Source: Actinomycetes bacterium
GTDB lineage: Bacteria; Actinomycetota; Acidimicrobiia; Acidimicrobiales; RAAP-2
NCBI GenBank assembly: GCA_021806045.1
Contig: JAJZDI010000009.1
Coordinates: 62,001-126,000 of the forward strand
Length of the DNA: 64,000 bases
Direction: 5' to 3'
The translations under genes were made by a program, and so were the position numbers. Numbering within the stretch: position 1 is the stretch's first letter; every line of letters begins with the position of its first letter. Shown one piece after another: positions 23,747 through 31,957 of this stretch. The notes beneath the pieces were generated by a model, which saw nothing but the letters and a program-made list of their open reading frames with translations, was not told where the DNA came from and made no database searches.

Positions 23747-24979
23747 TTGTCCTTCATCACGACCAGCACCCCGCGGCACCGGATCTCCTCCGAGGAACGC
23801 AAGGAGCGATCCGGCGGTACGCCGAACTACCGGCGGCGTCGCATCCTGGTTGCCATCGGCTCCGTGTTCCTGGTCCTCGCCCTCATCATCGGACCGTCGC
23901 TGGTCAGCGCCCTCACCAACCCGTCGCTCGGATCCGGGCTGAACGCCCGGTTCGCGGAGTGGGCCCGCACCCATGGTGCCAACGGCTTCGTGAACTGGGC
24001 GGAGAACATCTGGTACTCGCACCACGCGCCCCCGGTCGGCGGCAAGCCCGCAGCCGGCGCGCTGCGCGTGCCGACCAAGACGAGGGCGTCGGCGGATCCT
24101 GCCGCCGCCACGGTGCCGGTGCACCTACCGGCACCCGCCCCGATCCAACCGCTGGCGACACCGGCCCTTCCGGGTGAAGGTCAGTGGACCCCGGTCGGTC
24201 GCCTCGTCGGCGGGATCCCTGCCATGTACGAGACCAGGCTCCGCCCCGATCCCATCCACACCAGCCTGGTGGTGGGCGTGGCGTGGATGGACACGAAGCT
24301 GCTCCGAGCCACCCTGTACTCGGGGAGCTTCATCCCCGGCGGCGGCCCCTACCGCTACACCGCCCCCATCGGCCCGAACGCGGCAACCAGCCTGGTGGCT
24401 GCGTTCAACGCCGGCTTCCAGCTCTCCGCGTCGAACGGCGGCTACTACACCGACGGCCGCCTCATCGCCCCCCTGCGCAACGGCGCCGCCTCCTTCGTCG
24501 TCTACGCCAACGGCTCGTGCACGGTGGGGGCGTGGGGCCAGAACGTCACCATGACGCCCAACGTCGTGTCCGTGCGGCAGAACCTGGACCTCCTCGTCAA
24601 CAACGGCCAGCCGGTTCCCGGCCTCAACGCCAACGACACCACCCAGTGGGGTGCGACCCTGGGCGACCAGGTGTACGTGTGGCGATCCGGTCTGGGCGTC
24701 ACCGCCAACGGTGCCCTCGTCTACGTGGGCGGTCCCGGCCTCAACATCACCACCCTGGCTGACCTGTTGGTCCGTGCCGGCGCCGTCCGGGCGATGGAGA
24801 TGGACATCAACACGGACTGGGTCAATCTCACGACCTACGACCCGTCGACGCCGAACGGCGCGGCGACGCCGGCCAACGGGACGATGATGCTCCCCAATAT
24901 GACCGGCGGCACGTCCCGCTACTTCGCGACGTGGTGGTCGCGGGACTTCATCACGATGTCCGCCCGCCCCGTCGGCTGA
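23747..24979 (+). CDS. phosphodiester glycosidase family protein (NAGPA-like)
   Basis: About 410 residues. TTG 23747 is the best start (CGGAG at 23732-23736). A GTG at 23606 in frame would add sequence that looks non-coding. A basic segment (NYRRRRIL) precedes one transmembrane anchor (VAIGSVFLVLALIIGPSLVSAL), so the protein is exported and tethered. After a Pro/Ala linker, the domain from about residue 140 has the family's features: AAFNAGFQLSASNGGYYTDGR, then GQNVTMTPNVVSVRQNLDLLVNNG and AVRAMEMDINTDWV. Relatives remove N-acetylglucosamine from phosphodiesters of glycans, such as wall polymers; the substrate here is unknown. Its end overlaps the convergent acyltransferase gene by 29 bp. Confidence 0.85.
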   Translation: MSFITTSTPRHRISSEERKERSGGTPNYRRRRILVAIGSVFLVLALIIGPSLVSALTNPSLGSGLNARFAEWARTHGANGFVNWAENIWYSHHAPPVGGKPAAGALRVPTKTRASADPAAATVPVHLPAPAPIQPLATPALPGEGQWTPVGRLVGGIPAMYETRLRPDPIHTSLVVGVAWMDTKLLRATLYSGSFIPGGGPYRYTAPIGPNAATSLVAAFNAGFQLSASNGGYYTDGRLIAPLRNGAASFVVYANGSCTVGAWGQNVTMTPNVVSVRQNLDLLVNNGQPVPGLNANDTTQWGATLGDQVYVWRSGLGVTANGALVYVGGPGLNITTLADLLVRAGAVRAMEMDINTDWVNLTTYDPSTPNGAATPANGTMMLPNMTGGTSRYFATWWSRDFITMSARPVG

Positions 24980-26384
24980 CGGGGACGGCCGCCACCAGCT
25001 CGTCGAGCGCGGCGTTGAGCGATGCCGCGAGCAGGCCCGGCCGGCGGAGCGCATCGGCGAACGACAGCACGGAGAAGACCAGGTCCCCTGCGTAGCTCCA
25101 GATCATGACGTTCAGGCCGACACCGTTGGACGGTGGCCCGCTCAGGTAGAGCTCGTCGACGGCGGCGGTGTCGAAGGACCACCGCTCCTCGGGGCCGCGG
25201 ATGTTGGACACCAGCACGTTCACCTCGGGTCGGCGCCGTCCCTCGACCATGGCGCGGTGGAGGGAACGGACGGCGGGGCGGGCGACGAACGGGGGGACGT
25301 ACTCGAGCCATTCGGGCATGAGGTCGCCCCGGCCCACGGCGAAGAGCTCCTTCGCCGCACGTGTGGTGGCGCTGATGGCGAGGAGGCGCTCCCACGGGTC
25401 GGCGACGTCGGTGGCGAGCGAGGTCGTGAGCGCGGAGAAGCGGTTGCCCCATTGGCGGGGCGGTGCACCGGGCGGTTCGAAGGCGACAGGGACGCTGGCG
25501 GTGAGGGGCCGCTCGGGGAGGGCGTCCTCCTCGCTGAGGTAGCGCCGCAGGGCGCCGCCGACCACGGCCAGCGCCACGTCGTTCACGCTCACGCCTCCCG
25601 CCTCCTTCACCAGGCGGACCTGGTCGAGGGGCAGCCGGGCCCGCGCGTAGCTCCGGGCGACGGTGAAGGCGTCGTTGAGGACGCATTCGGGCGTGTCGTC
25701 GGGCACGTCCGGCACCGCTCCGGGTGCGGCATGCCTTGCCGTCCGTGCGGCACGGACCCCGTGCCAGGTGGCGGCAGCCAGGGCCGGCAGGTGGCGGAGG
25801 TGGCGGGCCTGGTCGGCGAGCGCGCCGGCCACCAGCGCGCCGCCCGAGGGGACCGGTTCGCCGTGCCACGGCTCAGCCGGCGGTGACGGCTCGTGGCCCA
25901 CGCCCGTGCACAGCCGGGAGAAGGTGGTGAGCGCGCCGACCCCGTCGGCCATGCAGTGGTTGTAACGGACGATGATCGCCTGGCGGCCGTCGGCGAGCCC
26001 GTCCACCAGCACCACCTGCCACAGCGGATGGCGGCGGTCCAGGGGGTGCTCGCCGAGTGCGGCGAACAGCCTGTCGAGCTCGGTCGGTCCCCCGGGCTCG
26101 GGGAGGGCCACGTGGCGCAGGTGATCGCCGACGTCGAATTCGGGGTCCTCGACGTAGACGGGCTGACCGAGGCCGAACGGCACGGGCACGACCCGCCACC
26201 GGAAGGACGGGAGCTCGCCGAGCCGGCGCGAGACGTGCCGTCTGAGGTCGTCCGGGGTCAGCGGCACCGGCGTGCCGTCGGGAGCGGTGGCCGGTCGCAG
26301 CAGGATCAGCCCCTGGGTGTTCATCGGCTGGACGGGCAGCTCCATGTGGAGGAACCCGACATCCTCGCCTGCCAGCCGCCGCAT
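24951..26384 (-). CDS. wax ester synthase/diacylglycerol acyltransferase (WS/DGAT)
   Basis: 477 residues, acyl-CoA:alcohol or diacylglycerol acyltransferase for storage lipid, membrane-associated. The N-terminus MRRLAGEDVGFLHMELPVQPM is typical. The family active-site motif HHxxxDG appears as NHCMADG, with the second, catalytic His kept and the first replaced by Asn. Later motifs are LTASVPVAFEPPG, QWGNRFSALTTSLA, VNVLVSNIRGPEE and PPSNGVGLNVMIWSYAG, all conserved. ATG 26384 gives the full family length. A second WS/DGAT gene lies just upstream on the same strand (104-bp gap). Asn substitution is known in some active members, so activity remains likely. Confidence 0.92.
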   Translation of the reverse strand: MRRLAGEDVGFLHMELPVQPMNTQGLILLRPATAPDGTPVPLTPDDLRRHVSRRLGELPSFRWRVVPVPFGLGQPVYVEDPEFDVGDHLRHVALPEPGGPTELDRLFAALGEHPLDRRHPLWQVVLVDGLADGRQAIIVRYNHCMADGVGALTTFSRLCTGVGHEPSPPAEPWHGEPVPSGGALVAGALADQARHLRHLPALAAATWHGVRAARTARHAAPGAVPDVPDDTPECVLNDAFTVARSYARARLPLDQVRLVKEAGGVSVNDVALAVVGGALRRYLSEEDALPERPLTASVPVAFEPPGAPPRQWGNRFSALTTSLATDVADPWERLLAISATTRAAKELFAVGRGDLMPEWLEYVPPFVARPAVRSLHRAMVEGRRRPEVNVLVSNIRGPEERWSFDTAAVDELYLSGPPSNGVGLNVMIWSYAGDLVFSVLSFADALRRPGLLAASLNAALDELVAAVPVSRRGGRTS

Positions 26385-26488
26385 GCGTCCCCCCTTGCTC
26401 GGCTCGTACGTGTCGGGATGGACCGATGGTACTGCCGCACCGGTGGGATGGTGGGGGCCGGGGGCGGAGGTCAGGCCTGCCGCGAAGG

Positions 26489-27877
26489 TCAGGGAGCGGG
26501 CGGCGGCGTGCCGGCGGCCAGGCGGTCGAGCTCGGCCCGCACGCCGTCGAGCAGGGCGGCCGGATGGGGGAGCGCGTCCGGGTGGGCGAGGACGGCGAGG
26601 TCGACGCGGTCGCCCACCGACGTGGCCGTGATGTTCACCCCGGCGCCGTCGAAGGTGGGTCCTGACTGGTGGACGGCGCCGATGCGGGCCGGACCGATCC
26701 TCAGGTCGCCCGCCGGCCCCCGGACGTTGGACACGAGGACGTTGTAGTCGGCCCGGTCGGGTTGCGCCCGCCGCCGGCGTGCCCACATGCGCATGGCAGG
26801 CTCGGCGATGGCGGGGACGGCGAGCTCGAGCCAGCGTGCCGGCAACGACGGGTCTCCGGCACGCAGCTGGGCGAGCGCCTCGGTTGTGACCTCCGAGATG
26901 CGCCGGCAGCGGGCGGCAGGATCCGGCTCGTCGGTGGCGAGCGTGGTGGTCACCGTGGTCACCCGGTTGCCGGCGACCCTCGAGTGGGTGTCGGGAGGGT
27001 CGAGGGAGACGGGGATGCTTGCGGTGAGGGGGCGGTCGGGCAGCAGACCGTCCGGTCCGAGGACCCGCCGCAGCCCGCCGCCCACTGCGGCGAGCAGGAC
27101 GTCGTTGAGCGAGGTGCCGGTGGCGTCTCGGGCGTCGGTGAAGCGGGCACGCTCGACGGTCGCCCGCGACGTGACCCTCCGGGCGTCGAAGCCCCGGTTG
27201 ACGGCGCACGGGGGTGTGTCGTCGCGCCCGGGCACGGCGACCGCGGCCGTGGCGCGGCGCCGGTCGATGGCCCGCAGGGCCCGGCTGGTGTCGACGATCA
27301 GGCGGGGAAGGCCGGCGATGACCCGCGCCAGGGCAGCGAGGGCAGCGACGACACGGGTGGCTGCTGTCGATCGGGCCGGCTCCTCGTGGGCGTCGGTCGC
27401 GGTCGGGGGCACCGGGCCGAACAGGCGCTCGAGCACCGTCCGCAGTGCCACGCCGTCGACGAGGGCATGGTGCACGAGGAGGATCACCGCTTGGCGGCCG
27501 CCGTCGAGCCCGTGCACCAGGACGAGCCGCCACAGGGGGTGGCGGCGGTCCAGCCGCCGGGCGGCGAGCGACGCTGCCAGCTCGTCGAGCTGGGCCGCGC
27601 CCCCCGGCACCGGGAGGGTGACCTCGCGGACGTGGTGACCGAGGTCGAAGACGTCGTCCGCTTCGGCGACGGGATGACCGATGCCGAAGGGCACCGTGCG
27701 GAGGACCTGGCGCAGCCAGGGCACGAGGTGGAGGCGCCCGGCCACGTGCGCGGTGAGCGCCGGCAGGGTGACCGGCGGGCCGTCGAGGGAGAACACGGCG
27801 AGCACGGTGGAGGGCTGGCTGGCGCTCTCGGCATAGAGGAAGCCGCCGTCCACGCCGGTGATGGGGACGGGCCTCAC
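26489..27877 (-). CDS. wax ester synthase/diacylglycerol acyltransferase (WS/DGAT), second copy
   Basis: 462 residues. The intact active-site motif HHALVDG is followed by GTSLNDVLLAAVGGGLRR. The segments LTASIPVSLDPPD, AGNRVTTVTTTLAT and YNVLVSNVRGP are also conserved, with a C-terminal FDGAGVNITATSVGDRVDL. It is likely to make triacylglycerol or wax ester from acyl-CoA. The short Pro/Ala C-terminus lies 104 bp before the second WS/DGAT gene transcribed in the same direction. The two proteins are clearly different, so this is an old rather than recent duplication. Multiple WS/DGAT genes per genome are normal in lipid-storing actinobacteria. Confidence 0.92.
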   Translation of the reverse strand: MRPVPITGVDGGFLYAESASQPSTVLAVFSLDGPPVTLPALTAHVAGRLHLVPWLRQVLRTVPFGIGHPVAEADDVFDLGHHVREVTLPVPGGAAQLDELAASLAARRLDRRHPLWRLVLVHGLDGGRQAVILLVHHALVDGVALRTVLERLFGPVPPTATDAHEEPARSTAATRVVAALAALARVIAGLPRLIVDTSRALRAIDRRRATAAVAVPGRDDTPPCAVNRGFDARRVTSRATVERARFTDARDATGTSLNDVLLAAVGGGLRRVLGPDGLLPDRPLTASIPVSLDPPDTHSRVAGNRVTTVTTTLATDEPDPAARCRRISEVTTEALAQLRAGDPSLPARWLELAVPAIAEPAMRMWARRRRAQPDRADYNVLVSNVRGPAGDLRIGPARIGAVHQSGPTFDGAGVNITATSVGDRVDLAVLAHPDALPHPAALLDGVRAELDRLAAGTPPPAP

Positions 27878-28052
27878 GGGGCGATCACCGCCACCGGCCC
27901 GGCTCGGGGTTCCCCCTGGTCATGGGGGAAGACTAGGGCGGCACCAGCGCCGCCGCCCGGCGGGCCTCATCACCGACGTCACACCCGGGGAGCACACTGC
28001 GGCATCGACCGACGAGGTCCCATGTCCCGAGTCCATGCCCCGAGGAGGCACC

Positions 28053-28268
28053 GTGCCGAACGACCGCTCCTTCACCATCGACTGCGCCGAGTGCGTCCAC
28101 CGCCACACACCGGTGTGCGATGACTGCATCGTCACGTTCGTCGTCGACCGGTCGCCCGACGACGCCCTGGTCATCGACGCGGCGGAGGCACGTGCCGTGC
28201 GGCTGTTGGCTGACGCCGGCCTCGTGCCCCGGGTCCGGCATCGGCCGGCCGGCCGCAGGGCGGGGTGA
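28053..28268 (+). CDS. small CxxC protein (zinc-ribbon-like)
   Basis: 71 residues from GTG 28053, with GAGGAGG at 28042-28048 upstream. Cys residues sit in C-A-E-C and C-D-D-C pairs 8 residues apart, a likely zinc or iron site. A conserved ITFVVDRSPDD-like strand (IVTFVVDR here) and a helical EARAVRLLADAGLVPR segment follow. Similar small proteins of unknown function occur in actinobacteria near queG or dksA-like genes. It lies just ahead of queG, with a gap of about 60 bp. Confidence 0.7.
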   Translation: MPNDRSFTIDCAECVHRHTPVCDDCIVTFVVDRSPDDALVIDAAEARAVRLLADAGLVPRVRHRPAGRRAG

Positions 28269-28326
28269 GCGCCCCGCCCTGGGTGCGCCTGCGCGTCACC
28301 GACCCGAGGCCGTGCCACCATGGGGC

Positions 28327-29523
28327 GTGGTCCCTGCCCCAGTCGCTGCCGCCCGCCGTTCGCGCCCGGCACGTAGTGGTGGCTCACGCCCGGTAGGCAC
28401 CGACGAGCTGTGCACCGCGGCGCGAGGTGCCGGGCTGGCCGCCCTCGGTGTCGCCGACGCCGGCCCGTTCGAGGACACGCGCCGGGATCTGATCGAGCGC
28501 CGGGCCGCCGGCCTGAGCGGGTCCATGCAGTTCACCTTCCGCAACCCGGAGCGAGCCACCGACCCGGGTCGCATCGTTCCCGGTGCCCGATCCCTGGTCG
28601 TCGGTGCCCTCACCTACCCGCACCCTGGCCCGGACCCTTGTCGGGACCCGGCCCCACCAGGTCCGGGCCGGCGCGGTCGGCCCGAAGGCCGCGTCGGGGC
28701 GGTGGCCGCCGGTGACCACTACGGCGACCTGCGGCGCGCGCTCGGAGCGGTGGCGGAGCTCCTGAGCACCGCCGGGTGGCGGGCGGTGGTCGTGGCCGAC
28801 GAGAACTCGCTCGTCGACCGGGCAGCGGCCCGGCGGGCCGGGCTCGGGTGGTTCGGCCGCAACTCCCTCCTCCTCGTGCGGGGTGCCGGTTCATGGTGCG
28901 TCCTCGGCTCGGTGGTGACCGACGCCCCCCTCCCACAGGGACCGCTCCTGATGCCCGGCTCCGCCGGGCGTCGGCCGGTGCCGCTGCCCGAGCCGCACGC
29001 CGCAGGCTGCGGCCGATGCGCCCGCTGCCTCGACGCCTGCCCGACGGGCGCTCTGGTGGCGCCGGGCGTGCTCGATGCCCGCCGGTGCCTGGCATGGGTG
29101 CTCCAAGCGCCGGGGCCGATCCCCGAAGCGCTGCGCCGGCCGGTCGGCAACCGGATCTACGGGTGTGACGACTGCCAGACGTCGTGCCCGGTGAACCTGA
29201 CCGTCGACCGACACCGCCACCGCCACGAGGCGACGCCCACCGGGCCGGCCGCCGTCGACCTGATCGCCGTGCTGGAGGCCACCGACGGCGAGCTCCTGGA
29301 CCGCTTCGGGCGGTGGTACCTGCCGGGCCGCGACCCGTCGGTCCTCCGCCGAAACGCCCTGGTCGCCCTGGGCAACAGCGGGGTCGGAACGCCGCCCGTC
29401 CGGGCCGTCCTGGCCCGGTATGCGGCAGCCGACGACGGCGTGCTGGCGGAGCACGCCCGGTGGGCGGCGGAGCGGCTCGACGAGCTGGCCGCACCGACCG
29501 AGCCGGGAGGTCGCCCCGGGTGA
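28327..29523 (+). CDS. queG: epoxyqueuosine reductase QueG
   Basis: The cobalamin- and iron-sulfur-dependent last step of queuosine synthesis: epoxyqueuosine to queuosine in tRNA. 398 residues from GTG 28327, the last possible start before homology. It has the DUF1730 domain (AGDHYGDLRRALGAVAELL; VADENSLVDRAAARRAGLGW). A ferredoxin-like pair of [4Fe-4S] motifs follows: CGRCARCLDACP, and later CDDCQTSCP. A C-terminal HEAT-type tail ends the protein. A proline/arginine-rich insertion near 100-120 (DPAPPGPGRRGRPEG) is unusual. The stop overlaps the start of the mannosyltransferase (GTGA), so they are co-translated. B12 use matches the B12-dependent ribonucleotide reductase in this window. Confidence 0.93.
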   Translation: MVPAPVAAARRSRPARSGGSRPVGTDELCTAARGAGLAALGVADAGPFEDTRRDLIERRAAGLSGSMQFTFRNPERATDPGRIVPGARSLVVGALTYPHPGPDPCRDPAPPGPGRRGRPEGRVGAVAAGDHYGDLRRALGAVAELLSTAGWRAVVVADENSLVDRAAARRAGLGWFGRNSLLLVRGAGSWCVLGSVVTDAPLPQGPLLMPGSAGRRPVPLPEPHAAGCGRCARCLDACPTGALVAPGVLDARRCLAWVLQAPGPIPEALRRPVGNRIYGCDDCQTSCPVNLTVDRHRHRHEATPTGPAAVDLIAVLEATDGELLDRFGRWYLPGRDPSVLRRNALVALGNSGVGTPPVRAVLARYAAADDGVLAEHARWAAERLDELAAPTEPGGRPG

Positions 29524-30662
29524 CCCACCTGCTGGTGACCAACGACTTCCCGCCGAAGGTGGGGGGGATCCAGGCCTACCTGTGGGAGCTGTGGCGGCGC
29601 CTCGACCCCGACACCTACGTGGTGCTGACCGCCTCGTCGGACCCGGGTGCCGCCGCCTTCGACGCCGAACAGGCGGCACGGGGTATCCGGATCGAGCGGT
29701 TGGGGTCGCGGGTCCTGCTCCCGACGCCCGCGACGGTGCGGGCCGTGCGTGAGGCGGCCTCGCGCCACCGTGCCGGCCTGGTCGTCCTCGACCCCGCCTT
29801 CCCGCTCGGCCTCATCGGGCCCCGCCTCGGCCTCCCGTTCGCGGTGGTCCTCCACGGGGCCGAGGTGACCGTCCCCGGCCGCCTGCCCGGTACCCGGGCC
29901 GCCCTGGCCGCCACCTTGCGACGGAGCGCCCTCGCCATCTCGGCCGGGAGCTACCCGGCGGCCGAGGCCCGCCGGGCCCTGCGGGATCGGGGGATGCCAC
30001 CGGTGGCGGACGTGCCGCCCGGCGTCGACCTCGACCGCTTCCACCCGGCGACCACCATCGAGCGGGAGGAGGTCCGCCGGGGCCTCGGGCTGGATCCCGA
30101 CGCCCCCCTGGTGGTGAGCGTCAGCCGCCTGGTGCCCCGCAAGGGCATGGACGTGCTGGTCGACGCGGCAGCGCGCCTGGCCGACCGGGTGCCCGGGATC
30201 ACCGTGGCCATCGCCGGCCGCGGTCGGGACCGGGAACGCCTTGCCGCCCGGGTGGCGGAGCTCGGCGCACCCGTCCGCCTCCTGGGGTCGGTCTCCGACG
30301 AGGAGCTCCCCCGGCTGGTGGCGGCGGCCGACGTCTTCGTCATGGCCTGCCGGAACCGGTGGCTCGGCCTCGAACAGGAGGGGTTCGGCATCGTCTTCCT
30401 CGAAGCGGCCGCCGCCGGGGTCGCCCAGATTGCGGGCGACTCGGGAGGGGCGACCGACGCGGTGGTCGACGGCGTCACCGGGGTGGTCCTCTCCCGCCCG
30501 ACCGATGTGGGCGCCCTGGCCTCGGCGATCGGGGACCTGCTGGCCGACCCGGATCGGCGGGCCCGCCTGGGAGCGGCGGCGAGGGAGCGGGCGGCGGCAT
30601 CCTTCGACTACGACCTGCTCGCACCTAGGCTGGGCGCGGCATTGGCGCTCGTGGGAGGCTGA
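29520..30662 (+). CDS. pimB: GT4 glycosyltransferase, PimB'-like mannosyltransferase
   Basis: 380 residues from GTG 29520. The GT-B N-terminus THLLVTNDFPPKVGGIQAYL is the hallmark of PimB', which adds the second mannose to phosphatidylinositol mannoside using GDP-mannose. The donor-binding half has VVSVSRLVPRKGMDVLVDAAA and an E-x7-E motif in EGFGIVFLEAAAAG, then GDSGGATDAVVDG. It acts at the cytoplasmic face of the membrane. In mycobacteria and corynebacteria the gene lies close to a TB16.3-like gene; the same pairing is seen here with the START-domain gene 90 bp downstream. GDP-mannose and lipid specificity are inferred from that similarity, so other GT4 roles remain possible. Confidence 0.8.
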   Translation: MTHLLVTNDFPPKVGGIQAYLWELWRRLDPDTYVVLTASSDPGAAAFDAEQAARGIRIERLGSRVLLPTPATVRAVREAASRHRAGLVVLDPAFPLGLIGPRLGLPFAVVLHGAEVTVPGRLPGTRAALAATLRRSALAISAGSYPAAEARRALRDRGMPPVADVPPGVDLDRFHPATTIEREEVRRGLGLDPDAPLVVSVSRLVPRKGMDVLVDAAARLADRVPGITVAIAGRGRDRERLAARVAELGAPVRLLGSVSDEELPRLVAAADVFVMACRNRWLGLEQEGFGIVFLEAAAAGVAQIAGDSGGATDAVVDGVTGVVLSRPTDVGALASAIGDLLADPDRRARLGAAARERAAASFDYDLLAPRLGAALALVGG

Positions 30663-30752
30663 CGTCGTGGCAGGCTGACCCGGTGCCCGTCGGGCGCGCC
30701 GTGCCCGCAGCGCGCCGCTGTTGGAACCTGCATCGGACGAGGAGGACACAAC

Positions 30753-31193
30753 GTGGCGGACCATGCCACCGAACAGATGGTCGTGGCGGCGACACCCGAA
30801 CGCTGCTTCGAGGTCTGCAGCGACATCGACGCCTACCCGGAGTGGGCGGCCGACATCAAGGAGGTGACCGTCCACGAGCGAGACGGCGCGGGGCGGCCGC
30901 TGGTGGTGACGTTCCGTGCCGCCGCCTTCGGTCGCAGCACCAGCTACACCCTGTCCTACGACTACTCGCAGGCCCCACGGATCCTGTCGTGGGTGGAGAC
31001 GACCGGGGACATCACGTCGAAGCTCGACGGCAGCTACGAATTCGAGGAGATGGGCGAGGGCAAGACCCGGGTCACCTACAACCTCGACGTCGAGATGAAG
31101 GTCCCGTTGCCGGGCTTCATCAAGATGCGGGCACAGAGCCGGATCATGGCCATCGCCCTGCGTGACCTGCGGGCCCGGGTCGAGGGGTCGTGA
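30753..31193 (+). CDS. SRPBCC/START-like protein (TB16.3-type)
   Basis: 146 residues from GTG 30753, preceded by GAGGAGG. The fold is a START-like hydrophobic cavity. The segment ATPERCFEVCSDIDAYPEWAADIKEVTV is typical of the coenzyme Q-binding/polyketide-cyclase branch and of mycobacterial TB16.3 (Rv2185c). Strands (TSYTLSYDY, SWVETTGDI, GSYEFEEM) and a long C-terminal helix follow. It probably binds a lipid or isoprenoid. The neighbourhood with the PimB'-like gene is conserved in mycobacteria, suggesting a shared role in envelope lipid metabolism. Confidence 0.85.
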   Translation: MADHATEQMVVAATPERCFEVCSDIDAYPEWAADIKEVTVHERDGAGRPLVVTFRAAAFGRSTSYTLSYDYSQAPRILSWVETTGDITSKLDGSYEFEEMGEGKTRVTYNLDVEMKVPLPGFIKMRAQSRIMAIALRDLRARVEGS

Positions 31194-31246
31194 CCGTGAC
31201 GGCGGGCGCCCCGGGCACGGTGCACCGGCCGTGACCGCCTGAGGTC

Positions 31247-31948
31247 GTGAAGGTCGGGATCACCCTCCCGCAGTTCAGCGACGACCCGGCAGGCGCCATC
31301 GCAGCCGCCCGGCGGGCCGAGTCGGCCGGCCTCGACGGGGTCTTCTGCTTCGACCACCTGTGGCCCATGGGGCAGCCGGGCCGGCCAGCGCTCTCCCCCG
31401 GCCCGTTGCTGGGCGCGCTGGCGGCAGCGACCGGGACCATCCACGTGGGCACCCTGGTGGCACGCATCGGCCTCCTTCCCGACGACGTCCTGGTGGCCAC
31501 GCTGGCGTCCGTCGACCGCATCTCGGACGGCCGGCTGATCGCCGGCCTCGGCACGGGCGACCACCTGAGCCGGGCCGAGAACGAGGCGTTCGGGGTGCCC
31601 TTCGACGCCGCCGCCGAGCGGCGTTCGCGGATGGGCGCGGTGGCCCGCGCCCTCGAGGACCGGGGGATCCCCGTCTGGGTGGGCGGGGGTCGGGCGGCGA
31701 CCGTCGAGGTCGCCCGGGCCGCGGGCGCGGCCGTCAACCTGTGGGACGCGGCGCCCGGGGACGTCGCGTCCCTGGTCGCCACGGGCGTGGAGGTGACCTG
31801 GGGAGGGCCGGTGGCCGGGAACGCCGACGCCATCGCGGAGCGCCTCGGGTCGATCCGTGCCGCCGGGGCGACGTGGGCCGTGTGCGGCTGGCCCGAGTCG
31901 ATCGAGGCGGTGGCCGAGGCGTCCGGCGGCCTGGCGGAGGGGCGGTAA
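31247..31948 (+). CDS. luciferase-like (probably F420-dependent) oxidoreductase
   Basis: 233 residues from GTG 31247. A TIM-barrel LLM protein: MKVGITLPQFSDDPAGAIAA, then ESAGLDGVFCFDHLW, TGTIHVGTLVARI, and DRISDGRLIAGLGTGD with the conserved flavin-contact region. PVWVGGGRAATVEVARAAGAAVNLWD is the typical C-terminal half. It is at the short end of the family (usual 280-340). Most actinobacterial members use coenzyme F420 rather than FMN; this is family knowledge, not visible here. It lies 9 bp upstream of the aminotransferase and is likely to be co-transcribed with it. Confidence 0.88.
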   Translation: MKVGITLPQFSDDPAGAIAAARRAESAGLDGVFCFDHLWPMGQPGRPALSPGPLLGALAAATGTIHVGTLVARIGLLPDDVLVATLASVDRISDGRLIAGLGTGDHLSRAENEAFGVPFDAAAERRSRMGAVARALEDRGIPVWVGGGRAATVEVARAAGAAVNLWDAAPGDVASLVATGVEVTWGGPVAGNADAIAERLGSIRAAGATWAVCGWPESIEAVAEASGGLAEGR

Positions 31949-31957
31949 CCTCTGCCC

